Counted from the stretch's first letter, positions 1 through 5,420 are shown. The stretch is DNA of 5,695 nucleotides from Candidatus Zixiibacteriota bacterium (GCA_023127875.1 JAGMFA010000132.1:1-5695), one strand, 5' to 3'. A program made the numbers and translations. The notes: a model not told the origin generated them from the letters alone.

Positions 1-381
1 TTGGCGGTAGGATTTGAGTTCCCCTTTGATCAGAGATGTAACCACTTCCTCATGAGTCCCCCCCAAAACCAGATTCCGATCATGCCGATCTTTAGTTCTC
101 ATTAACTCCTTACCGATAGTTTGCCATCTTCCACTCTGCTGCCAAAGCTCTGCCGGATGCAGCACCGGCATCAATATCTCCTGAGCGCCGGCGGCATTCA
201 TCTCCTGCCGAACGATCTCGGTAACCTTCAGTAACACTCGTTGCATCAAAGGGAGATAATTATATACCCCTGCGGCCAACTTCCTTATATACCCCGCCCG
301 AACCAATAGCCTGTGGCTGACTATCTCCGCTTCCGCCGGATCGTCCCTTAAGGTTGGTATGTATGTCTGGCTCCACTTCAT
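1..381 (-). CDS. proS: Prolyl-tRNA synthetase, N-terminal part (runs off the window edge)
   Basis: Charges tRNA-Pro with proline in the cytoplasm (class II aminoacyl-tRNA synthetase). This minus-strand reading frame is open from an ATG at 379-381 to the window edge, giving 127 codons without a stop. The start reads [20 protein letters not shown], typical of bacterial ProRS. It is followed by the [18 protein letters not shown] segment (about residues 28-45), the class II motif 1 region ([20 protein letters not shown], 65-84) and the catalytic-domain element GGTHEE (107-112). A GAGG lies 13 nt upstream of the ATG (395-398), rather far. The nearest alternative ATG upstream is out of frame and stops at once. 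The catalytic motifs 2 and 3, any YbaK-like editing insertion and the anticodon-binding domain lie outside the window, so the editing type cannot be judged. It follows tRNA-Arg on the same strand after a 245-nt leader. The identification rests on strong residue-level recognition. Confidence 0.95.
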   Translation of the reverse strand, partial: MKWSQTYIPTLRDDPAEAEIVSHRLLVRAGYIRKLAAGVYNYLPLMQRVLLKVTEIVRQEMNAAGAQEILMPVLHPAELWQQSGRWQTIGKELMRTKDRHDRNLVLGGTHEEVVTSLIKGELKSYRQ

Positions 382-449
382 AGGCTTACCATATCCTCAA
401 ACTAAGCGTTTGGTTGTTAATGCCCCCAATCTTATTGCTGCGCTGTCAC

Positions 450-497
450 GCGAACGAAAGGTGGAAAGACAACGCTTTTTTTCACCTTCCATTTCGC
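450..497 (-). other. Long imperfect hairpin in the proS leader
   Basis: The minus-strand RNA can fold as a 48-nt stem-loop. A GCGAA/TTCGC stem of 5 bp is followed by an AT/G internal loop, then GGAAGGTG/CACCTTTC (8 bp with one G-U), an AAAA/C internal loop, AAAG/CTTT (4 bp) and the hexaloop CGTTGT. No T-tract follows on the minus strand, so it is not an intrinsic terminator in that direction. It could be a leader RNA structure or the remnant of a palindromic repeat. The pairing is visible in the sequence; a function is not. Confidence 0.45.
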
Positions 498-590
498 AGG
501 CTAAAGCTCATTTGTCCATTTGGATCCATAGGAAGTCAACTGACCTGCGGCTACCACATTTAGTTCCCCGTTTAGGTTTTTGGTTTTACG

Positions 591-618
591 GTGAACTGTG
601 AACCGTCAACTGTGAACC
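591..618 (+). repeat. Tandem heptamer array (GTGAACY) beside the tRNA 3' side
   Basis: Four back-to-back 7-nt units: GTGAACT (591-597), GTGAACC (598-604), GTCAACT (605-611) and GTGAACC (612-618). The same heptamer, as its reverse complement, occurs on the other side of the tRNA at 709-743. The 32-nt block 588-619 and the reverse complement of 709-740 agree at 25 of 32 positions by my count. Confidence 0.8.
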
Positions 619-626
619 GCCTTAAA

Positions 627-699
627 TACCCCTGACCCGACTCGAACGGGTGCACGCGGCTCCGGAGGCCGCTGCTCTATCCAACTGAGCTACAGGGGC
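627..699 (-). tRNA. tRNA-Arg, anticodon CCG
   Basis: A complete 73-nt cloverleaf on the minus strand, decoding CGG. The acceptor stem is GCCCCTG/CAGGGGT, with a G-U pair at 1-72 and discriminator A73. The D-arm stem is GCTC/GAGC with loop AGTTGGATA. The anticodon stem is GCGGC/GCCGC with loop CTCCGGA, putting the anticodon CCG at 663-665. The variable loop is 4 nt, and the T-arm is ACCCG/CGGGT with loop TTCGAGT. The 3' CCA is not encoded, since the next bases are TTT, so it must be added by tRNA nucleotidyltransferase. It lies between the phosphoesterase and proS and is bracketed by inverted heptamer arrays. Confidence 0.97.
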
Positions 700-708
700 A
701 GGAATGTT

Positions 709-743
709 CAGTTTACAGTTCACGGTCTACAGTTAACAGTAAC
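709..743 (-). repeat. Tandem heptamer array (inverted copy) beside the tRNA 5' side
   Basis: Five heptamer units in phase on the plus strand: CAGTTTA, CAGTTCA, CGGTCTA, CAGTTAA and CAGTAAC. Read on the minus strand these are degenerate versions of TGTGAAC, the unit seen at 591-618. The two arrays therefore form an inverted pair around the tRNA gene. Confidence 0.7.
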
Positions 744-799
744 TCGTTCAAAACATATGCCATCAGCCCAAGGTGATTACTTTTCTTACTGGTGGACTT

Positions 800-868
800 T
801 CACTTTAGCTCAAGAATCTCAGCCCATACCTCGTTGTCCTCAATGGTGAGAACCCCGTAGGTAGCGGT
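800..868 (-). pseudogene. Out-of-frame C-terminal tail of the phosphoesterase
   Basis: Read from 868 down to a TGA at 800-802, this frame gives TAT followed by YGVLTIEDNEVWAEILELK. That is a typical ending of YfcE/MJ0936 proteins (Y-G-hydrophobic, acidic turn, final strand). It continues from Phe140 (TTT, 870-872) if the single base at 869 is skipped. It has no start codon or ribosome binding site of its own, so it is the displaced end of the preceding gene rather than a separate one. Confidence 0.75.
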
Positions 869-1289
869 GAAAGGAGGCGTCACGTTTCCTTAAAAGGCTT
901 CCCGGATTAAAAAGCAGGGTTTTATCGAGCTTTCGATTGTAAGGAACGTGAGAATGTCCAAAGATCAGCACATCGCATCTTTCCCCCAACTCTTGATATA
1001 ACCTTTCACCTAATTTGAAGGGAGAGCCAGATCCATGACACAATCCGATTTTCTTACCCTGCACTTCCACCGCTTTCTTTTCAGGAAGAAGCTTTCTTAG
1101 CTTTGCATCATCCATGTTTCCAAAAACCGCATGAAGTGTTGCTAAGGTTTTGAGTCTTTGAAAAACTTCCCAACAGACAAAGTCACCAGCATGAAAAATT
1201 ATATCATTCGATTTGATCCGGTCTAAAAACCTTTGGGGAAGCTTTGCCATCCTTTTGGGAACATGGGTATCGGCGAGCACAAAGATCAT
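840..1289 (-). CDS. YfcE/MJ0936-type metallophosphoesterase, C-terminus altered by an apparent frameshift
   Basis: A calcineurin-like metal-dependent phosphodiesterase of the YfcE/MJ0936 type, probably cytoplasmic; its substrate cannot be told from sequence. All metal and catalytic motifs are present: D7-x-H9 (LADTH), GD at 35-36 (FHAGDF), GN at 57-58 (FGNMDD), H85 (CHG) and GHSH at 111-114, followed by the family's FNPGS at 127-131. The start ATG at 1287-1289 directly follows an in-frame TAA, so no longer form is possible upstream. The frame ends as HRYLRGSHH, unlike the family. A second frame at 800-868 encodes the expected C-terminal strand (TYGVLTIEDNEVWAEILELK), so one extra base, or two missing bases, near 866-872 is the likely cause. 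Joined, the product would be about 162 residues. The catalytic core is untouched, so it may still be active. It sits 22 nt after the COX24-domain gene, probably in the same operon. Confidence 0.88.
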   Translation of the reverse strand: MIFVLADTHVPKRMAKLPQRFLDRIKSNDIIFHAGDFVCWEVFQRLKTLATLHAVFGNMDDAKLRKLLPEKKAVEVQGKKIGLCHGSGSPFKLGERLYQELGERCDVLIFGHSHVPYNRKLDKTLLFNPGSLLRKRDASFHRYLRGSHH

Positions 1290-1311
1290 TTATCCGATAT
1301 TGCTTCAAAGC

Positions 1312-1407
1312 TTAGCGCGGTTTCTTTTTGTGTCGGTCGGCTCTAAGCTTCTTTTTCCTTTTATGCGTTTTAATCTTACTTCTTTTTCGCTTCCTTCCAC
1401 ACGGCAT
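1312..1407 (-). CDS. AURKAIP1/COX24-domain mini-protein (bS22/mS38-like), 31 aa
   Basis: A 31-residue, extremely basic protein: it starts MPCGRKRKRSKIKTHKRKKK and ends LRADRHKKKPR, with about half its residues Lys or Arg. This matches the short COX24/AURKAIP1-domain proteins of bacteria (pattern MPxGKKRKRxKxxTHKRKKRLRxxRHKKK). They are related to mitochondrial mS38 and mycobacterial bS22, which bind the small ribosomal subunit. A ribosomal role here is inferred from that kinship. The start is well supported: GGAG at 1413-1416 lies 5 nt before the ATG at 1405-1407. It begins 41 nt after the HU stop and ends 22 nt before the phosphoesterase ATG, so the three genes are probably co-transcribed. 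The gene is easily missed because of its length. Confidence 0.88.
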   Translation of the reverse strand: MPCGRKRKRSKIKTHKRKKKLRADRHKKKPR

Positions 1408-1448
1408 ACTATCTCCATCTATTAGTTTGATTTAAAATAACAAGCGGT

Positions 1449-1736
1449 TTATTCAAGGGGAAGCCTGGTGATTAAAGTTTTAAACTCGTTGGAGGGCTTG
1501 AACACCGGCACCTTTCGATCAGGAACCGGCACCTCCTCACCGGTTCTGGGGTTGCGCGCCTTTCGCGCTTTTCTCTCCTTGATCTTGAAAGTTCCGAATC
1601 CTCTGATCTCGATATTCTTACCGCTCTCTAAAGTTTCCTTTATCGCCTCCAAAAACTTGTCCACCACCACTGCCACGTCGGTTCGGGTAAGACCGGTCTT
1701 TTCAACCACCGCCTCAACCAAATCCGCTTTGGTCAT
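1449..1736 (-). CDS. HU/IHF-family DNA-binding protein
   Basis: A histone-like nucleoid protein of 95 residues that should dimerise, bind and bend DNA with little sequence specificity. It starts MTKADLVEAVVEKTGLTRTD (helices 1 and 2). The family signature GFGTF lies at 46-50, followed by the basic DNA-binding arm ERKARKARNPRTG (54-66). The proline of RNP (P63) is at the position that intercalates between base pairs in HU and IHF. The ending after KPSNEFK is a few residues longer than the ~90-aa HU. The start has a very strong Shine-Dalgarno, AGGAGGTG at 1741-1748, 4 nt before the ATG. A TTGACA at 1791-1796 may mark its promoter. Homodimeric HU and one subunit of an IHF-like pair cannot be told apart from one gene, so no symbol is given. 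Confidence 0.95.
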   Translation of the reverse strand: MTKADLVEAVVEKTGLTRTDVAVVVDKFLEAIKETLESGKNIEIRGFGTFKIKERKARKARNPRTGEEVPVPDRKVPVFKPSNEFKTLITRLPLE

Positions 1737-1767
1737 GTAACACCTCCTCTAATAAATTTTTGAAACC

Positions 1768-1796
1768 ACATCTTTGTTTTCTGATCCATATGTCAA
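1768..1796 (-). promoter_or_regulatory. Possible promoter of the HU gene
   Basis: A perfect -35 hexamer TTGACA lies at 1791-1796 on the minus strand. The -10 side is weak: AAAGAT after 15 nt or AGATGT after 17 nt. The predicted start point would leave a short leader of about 25 nt carrying the strong HU ribosome binding site. It overlaps no gene, lying in the 75-nt gap after fmdB, but the poor -10 keeps confidence low. Confidence 0.35.
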
Positions 1797-1811
1797 ATCA
1801 GATTTTTCTTC

Positions 1812-2036
1812 TTATCTGCAACTGCTGCAGTTTCGCACACTGCAGGTGGAACAACTTGCCCCTTCGGTGGAAGAAGAGACAAATCTTCCTCCAGATGAGA
1901 AGCCAAAGAGGGAGAAGATTTTTTTAACCTCTTTTGCTCCACACTTCGGACAAGCCGGTTTTTCGTCTTGACTGGTTCTCTGAAGAATCTCAAATTTGGT
2001 ATTGCAATGTTGACATGTATATTCGTAAATTGGCAT
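1812..2036 (-). CDS. FmdB-family zinc-ribbon protein
   Basis: A 74-residue protein of the FmdB family (putative regulatory proteins with a single zinc ribbon); the molecular role of most members is unknown. The N-terminus MPIYEYTCQHC is diagnostic. The ribbon ligands are C8 and C11, then C29 and C32 (CPKCG), with FEILQR between them as in the family. The C-terminal half (from about 42) is Ser/Gly rich and low complexity, and ends in a second set of cysteines, C62-x2-C65 and C70-x2-C73, which is common in this family. The ATG at 2034-2036 has only a weak GAG-containing binding site, but the conserved MPIYEY fixes the start. It lies 243 nt after sppA and 75 nt before HU. A 66-aa frame overlapping it on the same strand has no family resemblance and is a shadow. 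Confidence 0.93.
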   Translation of the reverse strand: MPIYEYTCQHCNTKFEILQRTSQDEKPACPKCGAKEVKKIFSLFGFSSGGRFVSSSTEGASCSTCSVRNCSSCR

Positions 2037-2048
2037 CTTGCTCAGTTG

Positions 2049-2077
2049 TTTAAACTAAGAAAGCTTGTTAGTTAAAA
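2049..2077. promoter_or_regulatory. Dyad-symmetric sequence just upstream of fmdB
   Basis: TTTAAACTAA (2049-2058) and TTAGTTAAAA (2068-2077) are inverted copies that match at 9 of 10 positions, separated by 9 nt and centred on an AAGCTT. The near edge is 13 nt from the fmdB start codon. It could be an operator for a dimeric regulator or a leader hairpin. Nothing in the window identifies the binding protein. Confidence 0.35.
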
Positions 2078-2083
2078 CCGAAA

Positions 2084-2170
2084 ATTCCAATAAGCGCGTA
2101 GGCAAGCCTTCACGGCTTGCCAGCCAAGCCATTAAGGCTTGGCTACGCGGAACCAGTAATATTCCAATAA
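2084..2170. repeat. Short palindromic element flanked by 10-bp direct repeats
   Basis: The core at 2095-2149 is a compact three-way fold. An outer CGCGTA/TACGCG stem encloses hairpin GGCAAGCC-TTCAC-GGCTTGCC (2101-2121) and hairpin AGCCAAGCC-ATTAA-GGCTTGGCT (2122-2144). The decamer ATTCCAATAA occurs in direct orientation on both sides, at 2084-2093 and 2161-2170. The layout resembles REP/BIME-type or MITE-like elements, with the decamers as a possible target duplication. It lies between sppA and fmdB and may also affect the 3' end of the sppA transcript. Confidence 0.7.
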
Positions 2171-2226
2171 TCAATAAAGAAAAACTCCGAAAATACCAAA
2201 TCCTTACTGATGAACCAGAAAACTTC

Positions 2227-2247
2227 AGGGATGAGACCCAAATCCCT
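2227..2247 (-). terminator. Weak terminator-like hairpin after sppA
   Basis: On the minus strand AGGGAT and ATCCCT form a 6-bp stem with a 9-nt loop, followed by GAAGTTTTCT, starting about 33 nt past the sppA stop. The stem is short and the T-tract is broken, so it would be a poor intrinsic terminator at best. The double hairpin at 2095-2149 may contribute more to ending or stabilising the transcript. Confidence 0.2.
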
Positions 2248-2279
2248 AAATCAATCAGAATCCTCTTTTTGAGTTAAAC

Positions 2280-3173
2280 TCACTTGAAGATATACTCTAA
2301 TTTCGGCATCAACTTTTCACTTTCATCCAACTCTAAAAGGTCATTCACTTTTTGAGTCAAAAGGTCAAACCAAGAGATTTTCTTCATTCTCTCTTTGACG
2401 GTTTTGGGAAATTCTTTTATTCCCACCATCTCCCCGGCAATTTTTATGGCATCCTGTAAGTTGCCCAGCTCATCTACCAGCCCAAGCGCTCTTGCCTGTC
2501 TTCCGGTGAAGACACTTCCATCGGCGATTTTCAAAACATCTTCCTTTTCCACCCCTCTGCTTTCTACCACCACCTCTACGAACTGCTCATAAGTGTCGTC
2601 AACCACTGACTGCAAGGATTCTCTCTCCCTTTTGGTCATGGATCTGTCTATGGAACCCACATCCTTGATTTCTCCCTTTTTTACCACCTCAAACTTGATC
2701 CCGATCTTTTTGAATAACTCCTCAGCTACTGGAAACTGAAAGATGACCCCGATGCTTCCGGTTAAAGTGGCAGGATTAGCCACGATGGTATCAGCGGCAC
2801 AGGCAACGTAGTAGCCACCTGAGGCACCTATACTCCCCATGGAGGCTACCACTTTTTTCCCTTTTTTCCTTAGTTTGTTAATCTCCTCGTAGATTTCCTG
2901 AGAAGGAGCCGCTCCTCCCCCAGGGCTATCGATATGCACCACCACCGCTGGAACCGAGCCATCCTTTGCATATTTCCTCAGCTGTCTGATCACCTCGGAC
3001 GAATTCTGGATCACACCGTGCACATCCACTATTGCCACCCTTTTGCCCATACCGGTCCAGAGCAACGATCCTTCACCGGAAAGTCCGATGAAAGCAAAGA
3101 GAGTCAAAAATGAGATGAGCAAGAAACTGACCACAATTATAACTGCAATCACCACGTCACTTTTCTTTGCCAC
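2280..3173 (-). CDS. sppA: Signal peptide peptidase SppA, short 36K-type form (peptidase family S49)
   Basis: A membrane-anchored serine protease with a Ser-Lys dyad that degrades leftover signal peptides and other membrane-associated peptides. At 297 residues it is the short, single-domain form like Bacillus SppA, not the ~600-aa tandem form of E. coli. One transmembrane segment lies at about residues 7-30, so the catalytic domain is presumably outside the cytoplasmic face. The conserved HIDSPGG is at 80-86. The nucleophile is S118 in GASGGYY and the general base is K170 in EIKDVGS; their 52-residue spacing equals that of S147/K199 in B. subtilis SppA. The segments ANPATLTGSIGVI (132-144), VFTGRQARALGLVDELG (221-237) and MTKRERE (179-185) are also family hallmarks. 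The start is a GTG at 3171-3173 with GGAGG at 3182-3186, 8 nt upstream; an in-frame TGA lies further up with no ATG between. It follows the transglycosylase by 74 nt, so the two are likely one envelope operon. Confidence 0.95.
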   Translation of the reverse strand: MAKKSDVVIAVIIVVSFLLISFLTLFAFIGLSGEGSLLWTGMGKRVAIVDVHGVIQNSSEVIRQLRKYAKDGSVPAVVVHIDSPGGGAAPSQEIYEEINKLRKKGKKVVASMGSIGASGGYYVACAADTIVANPATLTGSIGVIFQFPVAEELFKKIGIKFEVVKKGEIKDVGSIDRSMTKRERESLQSVVDDTYEQFVEVVVESRGVEKEDVLKIADGSVFTGRQARALGLVDELGNLQDAIKIAGEMVGIKEFPKTVKERMKKISWFDLLTQKVNDLLELDESEKLMPKLEYIFK

Positions 3174-3247
3174 CTTTTTTCCCTCCGGGGTAGAGCTGTT
3201 GAATCAAATCCAATAAGGGCATACGAAACAACAAGTTAAAACATGTG

Positions 3248-5410
3248 TTAATTTGTGCGAAATATTCTGATCTCATCACCAACCTGGAGCCTTGAAGGCG
3301 TAACCAGATTATTCCACCGAATCAGTTTCTCCATCAAAACTCCAAAAGCCTTCGCTATTTCCCATAGCGAATCTCCCCTTTTGACCACATAGATGATCCA
3401 TCTTCCGTCTGTCCCTTCTTTTCCGCCACCTCCATTTCTTGTGGGGATTTTCAGCTTCTGTCCCTTTTTGATAGAATGTGGATTGGTCAAACCATTCAGT
3501 TTCTTGATTTCGCCTGTATTACTCCCGAACCTGAGAGCTAAATCAGAGACGGTGTCACCCTTTTTAACAATGTAAGTTCGCAAAGTTACATCCGAAGAAG
3601 CAGGGATTAGAAGACGTTGCCCGATTTTCAGGATATGTTTGCTAGTCAGATGATTGGCCGCCATAATAGCCGACACAGATATTCCATACTTTTTTGCGAG
3701 ATACGATAGGTTTTCTCCTCTTTTGACTATATGCTCTTTAAAAAGCCCACCTGAGCTCAAGTTTGTTTCAGGAATCCTTAGCTTTTGTCCTAGACTTATT
3801 CGATGGGGGTTCTTTAACCCATTCACTCGTTTTATCTCGCCAGGAGTGGTATTGAATTTCAAAGCTAATTTGGAGAGGGTATCACCTTTTTTTACCGTAT
3901 ATGCGTAGGAACCGCTTCTCTCCTTTTTACCTTTTTTTGAGCTAACCTTGGAAGCACTTTTCTCTGCAATCCGTTTGTTAGAGGGGATGATCAAGCGCTG
4001 CCCGATGCTTAAGCGATGTTTATTGGTTAACCCATTCAATTCCATTATTGCGGAGATAGGTACCCCATATCTATGAGAAAGATGGGAAAGCGTCTGCCCC
4101 TTCCTGACCTTATGTTCCACAAATAGTCCGCTGGTTTTTGCATTATAGCCTTTGAATTTCTGGGCAAAGAGTTTTTTGGTGCCCGCAGGAATTCTAAGCT
4201 GATATCCCGGATAATTGGGTGGGGTAACCCCTCGTCGAAGCTCAGGATTAAGCTGTTTTAGTATAGCAAAGGAACTCCCCAAACTTCTGGCAACTTTCTT
4301 CAAATCCACCGGCTGGTTGACCATCACCTCATCGAACCGAATTGGCTCATCATATTCTACATCAAAGCCATATCTTTCGGGTTCTTTAGCGATAATGGTG
4401 GCGGCCATATATAGAGGTACATAGTTGGCAGTTTGCCTATTTAATTTCAGCTTCCAGAAGTTGTTGGTCTTATGTTTCTTTATAGCCTTTCCTACTCTTC
4501 CCTCCCCCCCGTTGTAACCTGCAAGAGCAAGTGGCCAGGACTTGAACTTGTTGTAAAGGAAGGTGAGATAATCGCAGGCGGCGTAAGTGGATTTAACAAA
4601 ATCTCTCCTCTCATCATACCACCAGTTTCGCCTCAAGCCATATTTCCTTCCGGTGGAGGCGATGAACTGCCAAGGCCCTACTGCTCGCGCCCAGGAATAG
4701 GCTTTAGGGTTAAATCCACTCTCCACCAGACACAGCCACACCAAATCCTCCGGCAGTCCCTTTTCACGAAGTATGCTCTGCATTAGATCTTTGTATTTGC
4801 CTGACCTTTTTAAATAGGTCTCGATGGCTTCCCTTGCTACGGTCTGGAAATAGATAATGGAATTCTCCACCCTCTGGTTCCATTCAATGGGCATATCATA
4901 GGTGACTTCCTCACTTACAGGTTCAATCTTTTCAACCGTTCCCTTTTGGAGGGCTTTGAAGTTCTCTATATCCTGAAACCTCTGCAGGAATGCCGAGATG
5001 GAGCTTTCACCGGAAAGAACCCCCAGTCCCAGCAGGGTGATCTTGTAGTCTTCAGCTATCTCGTTTAGAAGTTTTTCGAATTTGAGTTCTCTTAAAGAGT
5101 CACCCTCTTCAATATCCAGATTTGCCAAAAGCTCTAAAGCCTCTTCAAAGTGATCCTGAGCCTCCAGCCACCTTCCTTCCTGATTGGCGGCCACTCCCCT
5201 AGCATAGTGTAGTTCCACTTCCTCGAATTCGTCTCTGGGGGTGACCTCCTCAGAAAGGCTGGAATCAAACACCCCTTTTGTGGGTTCTCCCGATAATGAT
5301 TCTACCTGAGGGGGTGGATTTACCACCCTTGGTTTAATCAGGCTTTTGGAACAACCAGTTAAGAAGAAGATGAAAATTAAAAATAAAAGAAAAAACTTTC
5401 TTTTTTTCAT
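3248..5410 (-). CDS. MltD-like lytic transglycosylase lipoprotein with five LysM repeats
   Basis: Cleaves peptidoglycan glycan strands (SLT family 1D, GH23 fold) from a membrane anchor in the periplasm. With the start used here it has 720 residues. A lipoprotein signal MKKRKFFLLFLIFIFFLTGC gives lipobox LTGC with C20, and S21 rather than Asp after it suggests the outer membrane. A TPR-like helical pair lies at about 63-98. The SLT domain spans about 205-345, with the catalytic E230 in LVESGFNP, then AVGPWQFIASTGRKYGL and ALAGYNGGEGRV. An MltD-type LysM-like segment (359-409) is followed by LysM domains at about 429-476, 502-547, 557-603, 612-656 and 672-717, which should bind peptidoglycan. 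LysM 1/3 and 2/4 resemble each other most. An in-frame ATG at 5461 would add 17 residues, but it lacks a binding site and would bury the signal peptide; the ATG at 5408-5410 has GGAGG 5 nt upstream. First gene of an operon with sppA. Confidence 0.95.
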   Translation of the reverse strand: MKKRKFFLLFLIFIFFLTGCSKSLIKPRVVNPPPQVESLSGEPTKGVFDSSLSEEVTPRDEFEEVELHYARGVAANQEGRWLEAQDHFEEALELLANLDIEEGDSLRELKFEKLLNEIAEDYKITLLGLGVLSGESSISAFLQRFQDIENFKALQKGTVEKIEPVSEEVTYDMPIEWNQRVENSIIYFQTVAREAIETYLKRSGKYKDLMQSILREKGLPEDLVWLCLVESGFNPKAYSWARAVGPWQFIASTGRKYGLRRNWWYDERRDFVKSTYAACDYLTFLYNKFKSWPLALAGYNGGEGRVGKAIKKHKTNNFWKLKLNRQTANYVPLYMAATIIAKEPERYGFDVEYDEPIRFDEVMVNQPVDLKKVARSLGSSFAILKQLNPELRRGVTPPNYPGYQLRIPAGTKKLFAQKFKGYNAKTSGLFVEHKVRKGQTLSHLSHRYGVPISAIMELNGLTNKHRLSIGQRLIIPSNKRIAEKSASKVSSKKGKKERSGSYAYTVKKGDTLSKLALKFNTTPGEIKRVNGLKNPHRISLGQKLRIPETNLSSGGLFKEHIVKRGENLSYLAKKYGISVSAIMAANHLTSKHILKIGQRLLIPASSDVTLRTYIVKKGDTVSDLALRFGSNTGEIKKLNGLTNPHSIKKGQKLKIPTRNGGGGKEGTDGRWIIYVVKRGDSLWEIAKAFGVLMEKLIRWNNLVTPSRLQVGDEIRIFRTN
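3443..4126 (-). repeat. Two-LysM unit duplicated in tandem (A-B-A-B)
   Basis: Within the transglycosylase, LysM 1 and 3 share an EHxVxxG start, a SAIM motif, LTxKH and IGQRLxIP. LysM 2 and 4 share YxVKKGDTxSxLALxF, GEIKxxNGLxNPH and the ending KxxIP. The units at about 4126-3770 and 3742-3443 therefore look like copies of one ancestral pair. The first pair has a 25-residue Lys/Ser-rich linker between its domains; the second has about 8 residues. The similarity shows in the translation and partly in the DNA. Confidence 0.75.
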
Positions 5411-5415
5411 TTTTG

Positions 5416-5420
5416 CCTCC
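5416..5420 (-). promoter_or_regulatory. Ribosome binding site that fixes the transglycosylase start
   Basis: GGAGG on the minus strand lies 5 nt before the ATG at 5408-5410. It supports that start over the upstream in-frame ATG at 5459-5461, which has no comparable sequence before it. Confidence 0.85.

Larger units (their letters stand above)
382..626 (-). other. Leader and spacer between tRNA-Arg and proS
   Basis: This 245-nt stretch has no convincing gene; a plus-strand open frame across it resembles no family I recognise. It contains, in minus-strand order, four heptamer repeats next to the tRNA (618-591), a long imperfect hairpin (497-450) and a small CAAAC/GTTTG hairpin at 398-412 that touches the weak GAGG of proS. 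I find no T-box consensus (AGGGTGGNACCGCG). The best promoter-like match is a TTGACT at 534-539, with only a 3/6 -10 box 17 nt on, so no promoter is called. Confidence 0.5.

Noticed and set aside
511..539. Possible proS promoter with TTGACT at 534-539
   Set aside because: The sequence 17 nt on (GACAAA) matches only 3 of 6 -10 positions, no better than chance in AT-rich DNA.
359..601. Plus-strand 80-codon open frame over the proS start and leader
   Set aside because: It overlaps the first codons of proS antisense, covers the hairpin and heptamer repeats, has no visible ribosome binding site and resembles no family I know.
382..626. T-box riboswitch before proS
   Set aside because: A long leader before an aminoacyl-tRNA synthetase invites the idea, but no T-box consensus or terminator/antiterminator pair is visible.
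591..743. CRISPR array
   Set aside because: The repeat units are 7 nt, degenerate and contiguous, with no unique spacers, and the two arrays are inverted around a tRNA.
1793..1993. Minus-strand 66-codon frame overlapping fmdB
   Set aside because: It is out of frame with the zinc-ribbon protein, whose MPIYEY start and cysteine pattern are diagnostic.
2065..2277. Plus-strand 70-codon open frame in the sppA-fmdB spacer
   Set aside because: It is built across the palindromic element, so its residues simply translate the repeat; no binding site or family resemblance.
4472..4786. Plus-strand 104-codon open frame
   Set aside because: It lies wholly antisense within the SLT catalytic domain of the transglycosylase, whose minus-strand reading has clear conserved motifs.
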